From: Lichenibacterium ramalinae
Lineage (GTDB): Bacteria > Pseudomonadota > Alphaproteobacteria > Rhizobiales > Beijerinckiaceae
DNA length: 64,000 nt
Direction: 5' to 3'
Assembly (NCBI RefSeq): GCF_004137085.1
Contig: NZ_QYBC01000015.1
Span: forward strand, 62,001-126,000
Part shown: piece by piece, positions 27,424 through 36,005 of the stretch
How the letters are laid out: each line of letters begins with the position of its first letter
Numbering within the stretch: the stretch's first letter is position 1
Translations under genes and position numbers: made by a program
Notes under the pieces: generated by a model
Told to the model about the DNA's origin: nothing
Seen by the model: only the letters and a program-made list of their open reading frames with translations
Databases searched by the model: none

Positions 27424-28602
27424 ATGCCACTGTGCAACTCTGTGCCGGTCCGCTGCGGAGCATGCCATTCTGGGCCGTGCGGATCTCTCCGCATCGATGC
27501 ACCAGAGGATTGGGGCGGCTCCGGTAGCCGTCCGCTTGTGGAGAGGGCATTGGCTCAAGACCTCATCTCGACGCTTCTGGTCCTCGATCGACCGGAGGAC
27601 GCCTCGGCCTTCCCCCAGGTCGGGCTCGATTCGTCCCAGCGAGCCTTCCAGGACGTCTACTGGCGTTGCGTCGCCTGCTTCTTCGCCACCTCGGCGCGAC
27701 AGAACCCGGGCTGCCGTCACGCTTTCTTCACCAACGCCGAGGCGCTGCCGGTGGTGGACGGGCTCGACATCAAGGAGCTGCTGCGCCGGCTCGGCGTGGA
27801 GGTCGTGGCCCTGCCCATCACCCACCGGCTCGGCCGCGACAAGGTCACGTCCTGGAACAACGTCTTCTACATCCTCGACGTCATCGCCCATCTCGACCGC
27901 GAGGGCGGCTTCGCGCGGGCCGTGGTGATGGACTCCGATTGCGTCTGGGTGCGCCCGGCCGACGGCCTCATGGCCGACGTGGGGCGCCACCGCGCCCTGT
28001 CGATGTCGATCCCCTACGCCTATGACGAGAAGCTCAACAACGCGTCGCGCCGCGACATGGTGCGGGCCGCCCAGCAGCTCGCCGGTCACCAGTTCGATTT
28101 CATCCCGAACTTCTCCGGAGGCGAGATCTTCGCGGCGACGCGGGCCGGCCTGTCCGAAATCCAGGCCTTGGTCTCGACGCTGTGGACGCGCCTGCTGGCG
28201 AGCACGCCCGGGGAGGTCCACGTCTATACCGAGGAGCACCTGCTGAGCATCGCCTACGAGATGCTGAACCTGCCGACCGGGACGGCGGACCCGCATGTCC
28301 GCCGCCTGTGGACGGCGCTGCGGCTGAACAACGTGACGGTCGAGGACATCGACAGCGGGCGCTGCGCCTGGCATCTGCCGATGGAGAAGAAGACCGGCTT
28401 CGCCGACCTGTTCAAGGCCGTGAAGGACCGCGACTCCTGGCTCTGGACCGCCCCGCCCGACGAGATCCGCCTGCGGGTGGCGCGCGTCATGGGCATGCCC
28501 AAGCGCACGCCGCGGCAATGGGCCCTGCAGGTCGAGGCCCGGCTGCGCTTCTACGCCGGCAAGCGACTGTCGAACCTGAAGGGCGCCCTGTCGACCAGCT
28601 GA
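27424..28602 (+). CDS. Putative glycosyltransferase
   Basis: Up to 392 residues. The core has a GT-A-like layout: HAFFTNAEALPVVDGLDIKE, a D-x-D-type metal site in VVMDSDCVWVRP, NFSGGEIFAATR, and a C-terminal W-H-L-P-M-E-K-K segment. No signal or membrane helix is seen. It is divergent from the GT8 gene and belongs with the exopolysaccharide module by position. The cysteine-rich beginning (VPVRCGACHSGPC) is unlike the rest, and a GTG at 27538 would remove it, so the start is uncertain. The family was not named; the transferase call rests on the D-S-D motif and context. Confidence 0.65.
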   Translation: MPLCNSVPVRCGACHSGPCGSLRIDAPEDWGGSGSRPLVERALAQDLISTLLVLDRPEDASAFPQVGLDSSQRAFQDVYWRCVACFFATSARQNPGCRHAFFTNAEALPVVDGLDIKELLRRLGVEVVALPITHRLGRDKVTSWNNVFYILDVIAHLDREGGFARAVVMDSDCVWVRPADGLMADVGRHRALSMSIPYAYDEKLNNASRRDMVRAAQQLAGHQFDFIPNFSGGEIFAATRAGLSEIQALVSTLWTRLLASTPGEVHVYTEEHLLSIAYEMLNLPTGTADPHVRRLWTALRLNNVTVEDIDSGRCAWHLPMEKKTGFADLFKAVKDRDSWLWTAPPDEIRLRVARVMGMPKRTPRQWALQVEARLRFYAGKRLSNLKGALSTS

Positions 28603-28621
28603 CGCCGCCCCGCCGCCCCCC

Positions 28622-29305
28622 TCAGGCGAGGGCGGATAGCACGGGCGCGCGGTGATCGACGCCGCCCATCTCGGCCATGCTCCCCGTCGCGGCGCCGTTG
28701 AGGAACAGGTCGCAGACCTTCGCGGCCTGGGCGCGCAGGACGGCATCCCGCTCGGGCGCATCGCCGAGCCCGGCGAGGCTCGGCTGCTGTGCCACGTATT
28801 TGCACAGGCCCCACAGCGAGGCCTGGATGAAGGCCGGGCTGTCGCCCCGCATCAGCCCATCCCGCAACAGCCCGTCGAAGAAGGCCATCATCTCCCCGTA
28901 GACCTCCTGCAGGTGGCGCATGTCGTCCTGCCGCGCCATGCGGGCACTGTTCTCGAGGTAGAAGTCGAGGAGGTAGCCGTGCTGGAAGTTGAAGTCGATG
29001 AACAGGTAGGTGAGCGCCAGCACCTTGCGGTGCGGCGAGCCCTCGTCGCCCAGGATGGCCCTGACCTCGGCCGTGTAGGATTCGATCACGGGCTTGGCCG
29101 CCGCCGCCAGCAGGTCCCACTTGTCCGGGTAGTAATAGCTCACCAGCGCCGGTGTGACGCCGGCCGCCAGCGCGATCTCGCGCCGCTGCAGGTCGATCTT
29201 CGGCTTGGCCTTCAAGGCCTCGCGGGTCCGTTCCAGGAGGCGGATGCGGCCGACCTCGCCATCGCCCCGGGCCGGACGGCCCTGGCTCCGCATTTCCATC
29301 GGCAT
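28622..29305 (-). CDS. TetR-type transcriptional regulator
   Basis: A 227-residue regulator. The N-terminal DNA-binding helix-turn-helix reads IALAAGVTPALVSYYYPDKW (about residues 44-63), a typical TetR recognition helix ending in Y-Y-x-P/F-x-D-K. The C-terminal ligand domain is helical (KVLALTYLFIDFNFQHGYLL). No partner gene is adjacent in a divergent position: the AT-rich region on its right separates it from the purK terminator. The target is unknown. Confidence 0.88.
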   Translation of the reverse strand: MPMEMRSQGRPARGDGEVGRIRLLERTREALKAKPKIDLQRREIALAAGVTPALVSYYYPDKWDLLAAAAKPVIESYTAEVRAILGDEGSPHRKVLALTYLFIDFNFQHGYLLDFYLENSARMARQDDMRHLQEVYGEMMAFFDGLLRDGLMRGDSPAFIQASLWGLCKYVAQQPSLAGLGDAPERDAVLRAQAAKVCDLFLNGAATGSMAEMGGVDHRAPVLSALA

Positions 29306-29569
29306 CGGTCCACCTCAGGTCATCGGGGTCAACTGCCGTAACGTCGGATAAATTGCCGAGCGCTTCAATAAATTTTGTTATTAAAATTTGATGACCCGGA
29401 CATTTTATTGCCACTTCGGGTAATTGGCGACCGGACTGAGCTGTGTCGTTGTTGCGGGCGTCACTGTCACGTCGGGGTGAAATTTAGCCGAAGACGCACC
29501 GCTTTTCTACAGAAGGTGGTGGTCGCCGCGCGGCCGACGGGCGGGTCGAGATGCCGTGGTGCCGGGAAG
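29306..29569. other. Gap with AT-rich segment
   Basis: About 265 bases with no gene. Positions 29340-29415 are AT-rich (AATAAATTTTGTTATTAAAA near 29367) and likely hold the promoter of the minus-strand TetR gene. No operator repeat stands out. Confidence 0.5.
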
Positions 29570-29606
29570 AAAAAAAGCCCGGCCGCGGCGCCAGGCTGCG
29601 GCCCGG
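29570..29606 (-). terminator. Intrinsic terminator of purEK
   Basis: On the minus strand a GC-rich stem (arms 29595-29606 and 29577-29588, with one or two mismatches) is followed by seven T (A-run 29570-29576 on the plus strand). It begins five bases after the purK stop. Confidence 0.85.
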
Positions 29607-29610
29607 CCCC

Positions 29611-30714
29611 TCAGGAGCCGCGGCGAGGCTCGGGCGTGACGCGGGTGACGTGGCCCATCTTGCGACCGGGACGCGGCGCCGTCTTGCCGTAGAGGTGGAG
29701 GCTCGCGCCCGGTTCGGCCAGGATGCTGCGCCAGGCCTGCACGTCCTCGCCGATGAGGTTCTGCATGGTGATGGCGCCCCAGCGCTGGGTCGAGCCGAGC
29801 GGCCAGCCGCAGACGGCGCGGACGTGCTGCTCGAACTGGGACGTGGCGGCGCCGCCGAGCGTCCAATGGCCGGAATTGTGCACCCGCGGCGCGATCTCGT
29901 TGATGACGAGCCGCTCGGGGCCTCCCGCCCGGCCCGGCACGACGAACATCTCGACCGTCAGCACGCCGACGTAGTCGAGCGCGTCGGCGATGCGCCGCGC
30001 CATCTCGGCCGCCAAGCGCTCCGTCTCGGGGGCGACCTGCGCCGGCAGGGTCGTGGTGGCCAGGATGCCGGCGGCGTGGCTGTTCTCGTTGAGCTCGTAG
30101 GCGCGAAAGCCCCCGTCGACGCCGCGGGCCACGATCATGGACACTTCGCGGGTGAACGGCACGACGCCTTCGAGGATCGACTTCTGGCCCAGCGAGCGGA
30201 ACACGACGGCGAGATCGGAGCCTTCGCGCACCATGGCCTGGCCCTTGCCGTCGTAGCCGAAGCGGCGGGTCTTGAGGATGGAGGGGCGGCCGAGCTGGGC
30301 CACGGCGCGCGCCAGGGCGCCGGGATCGTCGACCGCCACGAAGGGCGCCGTCTCGAGCCCGAGGCCGCGGAGGAACTGCTTCTCGACGAGGCGGTCCTGC
30401 GACGTCTTCAGCGCGTCCCCGTTGGGGCGCACGGGCGCGTGGCGGGACAGGATGAGCGCGGTCTCGGCCGGGACGTTCTCGAACTCGTAGGTGACGACCG
30501 CGACGGTGCGGGCGAAGCGGGCGAGGGCGGCCTCGTCGCGGTAGTCCGCCACCGTATGGGCGTCGGCGACCGCGAAGGCGGGGCTGTCGGCGTCGGGCGC
30601 GAAGACATGCGACCTCAGCCCGAGGCTGGCGGCCGCCATGGCGATCATGCGGCCGAGCTGGCCTCCGCCCAGGATGCCGAGCGTGTCGCCGGGCGAGACG
30701 GCGGGCTCAGCCAC
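29611..30714 (-). CDS. purK: 5-(carboxyamino)imidazole ribonucleotide synthase
   Basis: PurK converts AIR, bicarbonate and ATP to N5-CAIR in purine synthesis. The 367-residue product is an ATP-grasp enzyme: the N-terminal [20 protein letters not shown] motif, ATP-binding [14 protein letters not shown] near residue 150, and [16 protein letters not shown] near 265. I chose GTG 30714: GAGG lies six bases upstream and the conserved T-x-G-I-L-G-G-G follows at once. ATG 30777 would overlap purE by about 70 bases. It overlaps the purE stop by eight bases, so the pair is coupled, and a strong terminator follows. Confidence 0.96.
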   Translation of the reverse strand: MAEPAVSPGDTLGILGGGQLGRMIAMAAASLGLRSHVFAPDADSPAFAVADAHTVADYRDEAALARFARTVAVVTYEFENVPAETALILSRHAPVRPNGDALKTSQDRLVEKQFLRGLGLETAPFVAVDDPGALARAVAQLGRPSILKTRRFGYDGKGQAMVREGSDLAVVFRSLGQKSILEGVVPFTREVSMIVARGVDGGFRAYELNENSHAAGILATTTLPAQVAPETERLAAEMARRIADALDYVGVLTVEMFVVPGRAGGPERLVINEIAPRVHNSGHWTLGGAATSQFEQHVRAVCGWPLGSTQRWGAITMQNLIGEDVQAWRSILAEPGASLHLYGKTAPRPGRKMGHVTRVTPEPRRGS

Positions 30715-31228
30715 CTTGGGCCTCGGGGTCCCGCGGGCGGTGGGCGACGGCCTCGGTCTGGCGGGCCCGGTGGGCATCGAGGCGACCCGCGAGGTCGGGA
30801 TCGGCGAGCGCCAGAACGGCGGCGGCGAGCAGGGCGGCGTTGACGGCGCCGGCGCGGCCGATGGCCAGCGTGCCGACCGGCACGCCGGCCGGCATCTGGA
30901 CGATGGAATAGAGGCTGTCGAGGCCGCTGAGCGCGTGGGTTTCGACCGGCACGCCGAAGACCGGCAGCGACGTCATGCTGGCCGCCATGCCGGGCAGGTG
31001 GGCGGCCCCGCCCGCGCCCGCGATGATCACCTTGTGCCCGGCGCCCCGGGCGCCCTTGGCGAAGGCGACGAGGCGGTCGGGCGTGCGGTGCGCCGAGACG
31101 ATGAGGACGACATGGGGCACGGCGAGCGCGTCGAGCGTCTCGGCGGCGTGCCGCATCGTCGCCCAATCGGACTGGCTTCCCATGATGATGGCCACGGGTG
31201 CGCCCTCGACAGCCGTCTCAGTCTCCAC
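30707..31228 (-). CDS. purE: N5-CAIR mutase
   Basis: PurE moves the carboxyl group of N5-CAIR to give CAIR, the step after PurK. The 173-residue product has the class I PurE signature: [52 protein letters not shown] and the [17 protein letters not shown] segment. The start is taken as GTG 31228, with AGGGGG five bases upstream. An in-frame ATG at 31351 would add 41 residues with no family match. It is the first gene of purE-purK. Confidence 0.96.
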   Translation of the reverse strand: METETAVEGAPVAIIMGSQSDWATMRHAAETLDALAVPHVVLIVSAHRTPDRLVAFAKGARGAGHKVIIAGAGGAAHLPGMAASMTSLPVFGVPVETHALSGLDSLYSIVQMPAGVPVGTLAIGRAGAVNAALLAAAVLALADPDLAGRLDAHRARQTEAVAHRPRDPEAQGG

Positions 31229-31417
31229 CGTTCCCCCTCGCCCCCGCGCGGCCGCGATCCAAGCTCGGCAATCTAGGCACATCGCGCCGCGCACGGAAGG
31301 GGGCACGGCCGCGTTCTCCCGCCCCGTCCTCGCCCGAACGCCCCCCGGCACCGTTGCGCGTCGCCCCGGATGCGATATGCTCGCCCGGCTTCCCGCGGCC
31401 TGCTCCCGGCCGCCCCG

Positions 31418-31493
31418 GGGCCGTTAGCTCAATGGTTAGAGCCGGCCGCTCATAACGGTCTGGTTGCAGGTTCGAGTCCTGCACGGCCCACCA
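31418..31493 (+). tRNA. tRNA-Ile2 (anticodon CAT, lysidine type)
   Basis: A 76-base cloverleaf: acceptor GGGCCGT/ACGGCCC, D-stem GCTC/GAGC, anticodon loop CTCATAA and T-loop GTTCGAGTC, with encoded CCA. The overall pattern (GTTAGCTC...GGTTAGAGC...CTCATAA) is like E. coli ileX rather than elongator or initiator tRNA-Met. The C of the anticodon would be changed to lysidine by TilS to read AUA. Confidence 0.9.
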
Positions 31494-31693
31494 ATGATTT
31501 CAGGGGCTTCGCTCTATTCTTCCAAAGTCGCCTGCTTGCACGGCAACGATAACGGGATCGATTGGGCGGACGCCAGCCCTGTCCCCGCCGCGCCGCCCTG
31601 ATCGCGGCTTTCTCATCGACCGTGGGCGGATCGGCGAAGACAGCCATGCCGGAGATGTTGCCGGCCGAGCCGCGCAGCTTGCAGCGGCCCGGG

Positions 31694-33013
31694 TCAGGAC
31701 AGGCCGACGGGCCCGTCGTCGGACCAGAGCTGGTCGACGCCGAGCGGTGCGCCATACTGCAGCGTCCGGGTTCCGCCCCAGGGCTCGGCATGGAGGCGGC
31801 CGGTGCGGTCCACGACATTGTAGGTGCTGTCGAGCGGCTGGCCGGCGGCGCGGTCGGCGAGCCAGTCGGCGATGAGGAGGAAGAACGGCGTGCCGAGCTG
31901 CGAGGAGCGCGAGCCGCCCATGCCGTGCTCCTCGCCGGCGTAGAGGACCAGGGTCTTGGGACCCGTCACGGCATTCAGGTGCGCGATCGTGAAGCCGAGG
32001 TCGGACAGCGAATCGTCCTCGCCCGCCATCACGAAATACGGCATGGCGAGCTTGGCGCTGAGCGGCCGCACGTCCATCGCCGGCATCAGCGCTTCGAGCG
32101 CGGCCTCGTCCGCCGCGCCTGTCATGAACATCATGCGCTGGCGGAACGAAGGGGACGCCATCTCGAGCAGCGGCCAGTTGCCCGGGTGGAAGCAGGTGTA
32201 CATGACGGCACAGGCGGCGAAGCGCGGCTCGTGGGCCGCCATCACGGTCGCCCAATAGGAGCCGAAGGACAGGCCCCAGGCCATGATGCGGGCCGCATCG
32301 ACCTCCGGGCGGGCGGCGGCGACGTCGAAGGCCGCGGGGCCGAGCTCGCCGTAGGTGGCGGGGTCGAAGGCGATGCCGCGGGCCAGCGCCGTGCCCTGGC
32401 CCGGCCCGTCGATCACCAGGCAGGCGAAGCCGCGCCGCAGGAAGCGGTCGGCCGAAGCGAAGATCGCCAGTTCCTTGAAGGCGTCCATGCCCTCGATCAT
32501 CACCAGGCAGGGCAGTTCGCCCCCGGCATAGCCGGGCGGCAGATGGAGATGCGCCGCCAGCGTCCGGCCCCGGAACGGCACCTCGACCGCGTCGATCCTG
32601 TGGTCGGCCCGCTCGGCATAGGCGGCGTAGCACTCGGCCTTCTTGCGCTCGAGCGCCTGCAGCAGGTCCGTGTCGGCGAAGATGGGCCATTGCGCGCCGC
32701 CGTACATGACGGCGGCGGCGAAGAAGCCGTCGCCGGCCGTCACCGCGTGGCCCTGGGCCAGGGCGGCACGGGCCTGCAGTTCGAAGCGGCGGGCGAGCCC
32801 GGCGAAGGTGGGCGCGATGTCGTCCCAGCGCTTGATCTGCCCCTGCAGGCCCATCACGGCGCCCTGGAAGTCGGGGCTCATGGGGGCGGCGAGGTAGTGC
32901 AGGCGCGACTGGTCGAACTCCGGGCCGACCAGCCTGACGACGGCGTCGAGGAGCCAGCGCTGGTCGCGGAAGCGGCCGACGCGCCGCTGGAGGTCGTAGG
33001 GGACACTGGGCAT
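31694..33013 (-). CDS. Alpha/beta hydrolase
   Basis: A 439-residue alpha/beta hydrolase of the FrsA/dihydropseudooxynicotine-hydrolase-like type, with a long helical N-terminal cap (about residues 1-140). The nucleophile elbow is G-L-S-F-G-S (IMAWGLSFGSYWATVMAAHE), the acid is likely in FVMAGEDDSLSD, and the His is in EEHGMGG. Such enzymes cut C-C or ester bonds in ring-cleavage products. It lies 130 bases behind the monooxygenase/ABM pair on the same strand, so it may act on their product. ATG 33013 starts the conserved MPSVPYDLQRRVGRFRDQRW. Confidence 0.85.
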   Translation of the reverse strand: MPSVPYDLQRRVGRFRDQRWLLDAVVRLVGPEFDQSRLHYLAAPMSPDFQGAVMGLQGQIKRWDDIAPTFAGLARRFELQARAALAQGHAVTAGDGFFAAAVMYGGAQWPIFADTDLLQALERKKAECYAAYAERADHRIDAVEVPFRGRTLAAHLHLPPGYAGGELPCLVMIEGMDAFKELAIFASADRFLRRGFACLVIDGPGQGTALARGIAFDPATYGELGPAAFDVAAARPEVDAARIMAWGLSFGSYWATVMAAHEPRFAACAVMYTCFHPGNWPLLEMASPSFRQRMMFMTGAADEAALEALMPAMDVRPLSAKLAMPYFVMAGEDDSLSDLGFTIAHLNAVTGPKTLVLYAGEEHGMGGSRSSQLGTPFFLLIADWLADRAAGQPLDSTYNVVDRTGRLHAEPWGGTRTLQYGAPLGVDQLWSDDGPVGLS

Positions 33014-33143
33014 GGATCGGACTCCGATGGGTGCGGGACGCCTCAGGCTCCGGGTGACGCGGTGTCGGGTCCCCGGGGGGCGGGCAGCGCGACGAGGCGG
33101 CGGGCGGCGTCGCCGTCCCGGGTCATAGGGGCACGCGGCCCGA

Positions 33144-33455
33144 TCACGGCCGCGGCGCTGCGGCCTTGGTCGCCACGACGGTCGCCTGGACGATGGCGGG
33201 CTGCGCCGTGAAGAGGGCCGCGGCGCGGCCCCGCACCGCATCGGCGGTCGGCCCGCGCACATGCGCCTCGAAGGCGGCGTCGTCGGCGAAGACCGCGAAG
33301 GTGGCGTAGCGGCCGGGGCCGGTCTCCAGGGCGTAGAACGCCGTCGTGCCGGGCTCCCCCGCGATGCCGTCGCGGCAGGCCTGCAGGAAGGCGGCGACCT
33401 CCGCCTCGCGGCCCGGCAGGGCGTCGAAGGTCGACCAGGCGATGCGCTCAGCCAT
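33144..33455 (-). CDS. Antibiotic biosynthesis monooxygenase (ABM) domain protein
   Basis: A 103-residue single-domain protein of the ABM dimeric ferredoxin-like fold: an opening strand, the helix FLQACRDGIAGEPGTT, the strand FYALETGPGRYATFAVFADD, then AFEAHVRGPTADAVRGRAA. These proteins oxidise or bind small aromatic or quinone compounds, often without a cofactor. It overlaps the FAD-monooxygenase stop by eight bases, so they are co-translated and probably handle related substrates. Confidence 0.82.
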   Translation of the reverse strand: MAERIAWSTFDALPGREAEVAAFLQACRDGIAGEPGTTAFYALETGPGRYATFAVFADDAAFEAHVRGPTADAVRGRAAALFTAQPAIVQATVVATKAAAPRP

Positions 33456-35139
33456 GGGCCCGTCCCTCCGCCCGGAAGCGTTCGAGGGCCCGGGCGCAGG
33501 CCGCGACGTCGATCCCCTCCGCGCGCCACGCCACGTAGCCGTCCGGCCGGACGAGGTAGGTCGCCTGGGCGTCCCGCGCCTTCACGCCGTAGGCGTCGAA
33601 CACCGCGGCGCTGGTCGCCGTCTCGACGCGCGGGTCGCGCCCGACCGCGAGCCGCGTGACGAGATGCGCGGCGACGCTCGGCGCGGCGAGCCCGGCGAGG
33701 GCATCGGCGAGGCGATGCGCCTCGTCGCGTTCCAGCGGCCGGCGCGACAGGGCCAGCACGGTGAATCGATAGCCCGCCAGAAGGTCGAACACGTCCCGGC
33801 GATGCGAGATGGCGGCGTTGGGCGCCCGCCGGCCCACCTCGGGCCCGGCGTCGCCGAGCCCCGGCGCGGCATCGGCGAGGAAGCGGCTCGGCCCGTAGGC
33901 GATCTCGAGCTGCGACAGCTTGCGGAAGGCCCGGTGCTGCACGGCGTCCAGCCGCGACACCGCGGCCGTCACGGGCCGGGCGATCCAGTCGCGCAGCGAC
34001 GCCTCCCATCCGGTCTGGCCGGCCACGGCCGAGAACATCCGGTCGGACGTGTCCACCACCTGCTGGCCCACCGGCCGCCGTTCGCCGTCGTAGGTGTCGA
34101 GCAGGTCGTCGGGGGCGCCCGCCAGGACCGTGGCCAGCTTCCAGGCGAGGTTGGCGGCGTCCTGCAGCCCCGTGTTCATCCCTTGGCCGCCCGCCGGCGA
34201 GTGGATGTGGGCCGCGTCGCCCGCCACGAAGACCCGGCCGTCGCGGTAGCGCTCGACGCCGCGGTGCGAGACCCGGTAGCGGGTGGCCCAGACCGGGTCG
34301 CTGAGGCGCAGCTCGAGCCCGGTCGCCTCCCGGTACACGGGCTCGAGCTCGGCGAGGTCGAGCCGGGTTGCCTCGGCCCCGCCGCGGTCGGCCGTGTTGG
34401 AATGATCCGTCGCCATGACGCGCGAGCGCCCCGCGCCGTCGAGCGGCAGGAACAGCGCGATGGTGTCGCCATGCATGAAGACGCGGAAGCGCGCGTGGTC
34501 CAGCGGCCACTCCACGCGGCAGTCGGCCAGCATGAAGGTTTGCGGGTATTTGGCCCCCTCGAAGGCCAGGCCGAGGGCCTTGCGCACCGCGCTGTGGGCG
34601 CCGTCCGCCCCGATCACGTAGGCGCTGCGGATCGTCGCCTCGCGCCCGTCCGCGCCGGTGGCGCGCGTGGCGACGCCATCGGCGTCCTGCGTCAGGCCCG
34701 TGACGCGCGTCCCGCGCTCGACCGACACGCCGAGGCGCGACAGGTCGTCGATCAGCACGGCCTCGGTCTTCGACTGCGGGTGCAGGGTGATGAACGGGTA
34801 GGGCGTGTCGGGCGAACCGGCGCGGTCGTAGTCGAGCCCGCCGACGCGGGTCCCGCGGACGTGGAAGTCGATGCCGGGGTTGACGACGCCGCCGTCGAGG
34901 AAGCGCTCGGCGAGGCCGAGCTGGCCGAACAGCTCCATGGACCGGGCCATGACGGCGAAGGCCCGCGATTCGCGCGAGGCTTCGGCCCGGTCGTCGACGA
35001 TGCGCACCGCGACGCCGTTCCGCGCCAGGAGGTCGGCGGCCAGGAGGCCGGTGGGGCCGGCCCCCACGACGAGCACGTCGCAACCGGGTGCGGGAGATGC
35101 GGGAGGGGCGGCAGAGGCGGGAGGGGCGGCGTCGGGCAT
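33448..35139 (-). CDS. FAD-dependent aromatic monooxygenase
   Basis: A 563-residue class A flavin hydroxylase. Motifs: Rossmann GxGxxG as DVLVVGAGPTGLLAADLLAR near residue 20, the D-G motif YVIGADGAHSAVRKALGL near 175, and GRVFVAGDAAHIHSPAGGQG (GD motif) near 290. The C-terminal thioredoxin-like part ends YLVRPDGYVAWRAEG. It adds one oxygen to a ring using NAD(P)H. ATG 35139 was chosen over 35172, with GGAGG six bases upstream. The divergent TetR gene and the operator in between suggest control by its substrate. Confidence 0.93.
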   Translation of the reverse strand: MPDAAPPASAAPPASPAPGCDVLVVGAGPTGLLAADLLARNGVAVRIVDDRAEASRESRAFAVMARSMELFGQLGLAERFLDGGVVNPGIDFHVRGTRVGGLDYDRAGSPDTPYPFITLHPQSKTEAVLIDDLSRLGVSVERGTRVTGLTQDADGVATRATGADGREATIRSAYVIGADGAHSAVRKALGLAFEGAKYPQTFMLADCRVEWPLDHARFRVFMHGDTIALFLPLDGAGRSRVMATDHSNTADRGGAEATRLDLAELEPVYREATGLELRLSDPVWATRYRVSHRGVERYRDGRVFVAGDAAHIHSPAGGQGMNTGLQDAANLAWKLATVLAGAPDDLLDTYDGERRPVGQQVVDTSDRMFSAVAGQTGWEASLRDWIARPVTAAVSRLDAVQHRAFRKLSQLEIAYGPSRFLADAAPGLGDAGPEVGRRAPNAAISHRRDVFDLLAGYRFTVLALSRRPLERDEAHRLADALAGLAAPSVAAHLVTRLAVGRDPRVETATSAAVFDAYGVKARDAQATYLVRPDGYVAWRAEGIDVAACARALERFRAEGRAHG

Positions 35140-35157
35140 GGCTGGCCTCCGTAAAAC

Positions 35158-35171
35158 TGACCTGCAAGTCA
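35158..35171. promoter_or_regulatory. Palindromic TetR-type operator
   Basis: TGACCTGCAAGTCA is a near-perfect 14-bp palindrome between the monooxygenase start (35139) and the divergent TetR gene (35241). It is followed by an AT-rich ATATAT that could be a -10 region. Binding by the neighbouring regulator is inferred. Confidence 0.6.
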
Positions 35172-35240
35172 TATATCGTGCGGAAGGGCGCCGTCAACCC
35201 GCCATGACAGTTCGGGTCGGCTGTGCGAAGAGCGGGCCCC

Positions 35241-35897
35241 ATGACCGACGCACCTCCGCCCGCCGGGCCCGGCCGACGCCGCCGGGGCCCCAGTCCCGCC
35301 AAGACGGCGGCGACCCGCCGGGCCCTCGTCGAGGCGGGGCTCGCCCTCTTCCTCGACACCGGCTACGGGGCGACGCGGATGAGCGACGTCGCGCTGCGGG
35401 CCGGGCTCGGCAAGGGCACGATCTACCTTCACTTTTCCGACAAGGCCGCGCTGTTCGACGCCGTGGTCAGGGAGGTGGCGCTGCGCACGCGGGCGCAGCG
35501 GGCGCTGCCCCGTCCGAGGCCGAACGAGCCGACGCGGGACTTCCTGCGGCGCGTGGTGCCGCCCCTGCTGGGCCTGTTCCGGGACAGCGGGCTGTCGCGC
35601 GTGATCCTGCTCGTCGCCTCCGAAGGCGCCCGGCTGCCGGAAGTGGCCGACGTCTACCGGCAGGTGATCATCGACCCCGTGCTGCGCATCGTGGTCCTCT
35701 ACGCGGGCCGGGCGGAACGCCGGGGCGAGTTGCGGGCCGGCCCTCTGTCCCGCCACCCCCTCATCATGGTGGCGCCCGTGGTGGTGACGACCCTGTACAA
35801 CACCCTGTTCGCCGGTGCCGCGCCCGTCGACGTCCTGGCGACGTTCGACGACTTCCTCGACCTGCTGTTCGCCGCGGGGGCGAAGAGCCCGGCCTGA
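35241..35897 (+). CDS. TetR/AcrR-type repressor
   Basis: A 218-residue regulator. Its helix-turn-helix reads MSDVALRAGLGKGTIYLHFSD (about residues 48-68; G-T-I-Y-L-H-F is the recognition helix), preceded by a basic Pro-rich leader. The ligand domain is helical, with a TetR_C-like MVAPVVVTTLYNTLFAGA stretch. ATG 35241 is preferred to the GTG at 35223. Divergent placement over a palindrome points to control of the monooxygenase unit and itself. Confidence 0.9.
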   Translation: MTDAPPPAGPGRRRRGPSPAKTAATRRALVEAGLALFLDTGYGATRMSDVALRAGLGKGTIYLHFSDKAALFDAVVREVALRTRAQRALPRPRPNEPTRDFLRRVVPPLLGLFRDSGLSRVILLVASEGARLPEVADVYRQVIIDPVLRIVVLYAGRAERRGELRAGPLSRHPLIMVAPVVVTTLYNTLFAGAAPVDVLATFDDFLDLLFAAGAKSPA

Positions 35898-36005
35898 CCG
35901 GCCCGCATCGCGGATGCGGGACAGCGTTGCGCGCCGCGTCACGCCAGCTTCACGAGGCGCGCCTACTGAAAGCACAGTCCGAGCCTTCCACTGCGGGAGC
36001 AAGGC

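Noticed and set aside
31218-31484. A minus-strand frame across tRNA-Ile2.
   Set aside because: The MQDSNLQPDRYERP-type start is the antisense of the tRNA and is a common artefact.
31694-35359. A 1221-codon open frame on the minus strand spanning three genes.
   Set aside because: Only the part up to 33013 matches a family (alpha/beta hydrolase). Beyond it the frame is an out-of-frame reading of the ABM and monooxygenase genes, kept open by high GC content.
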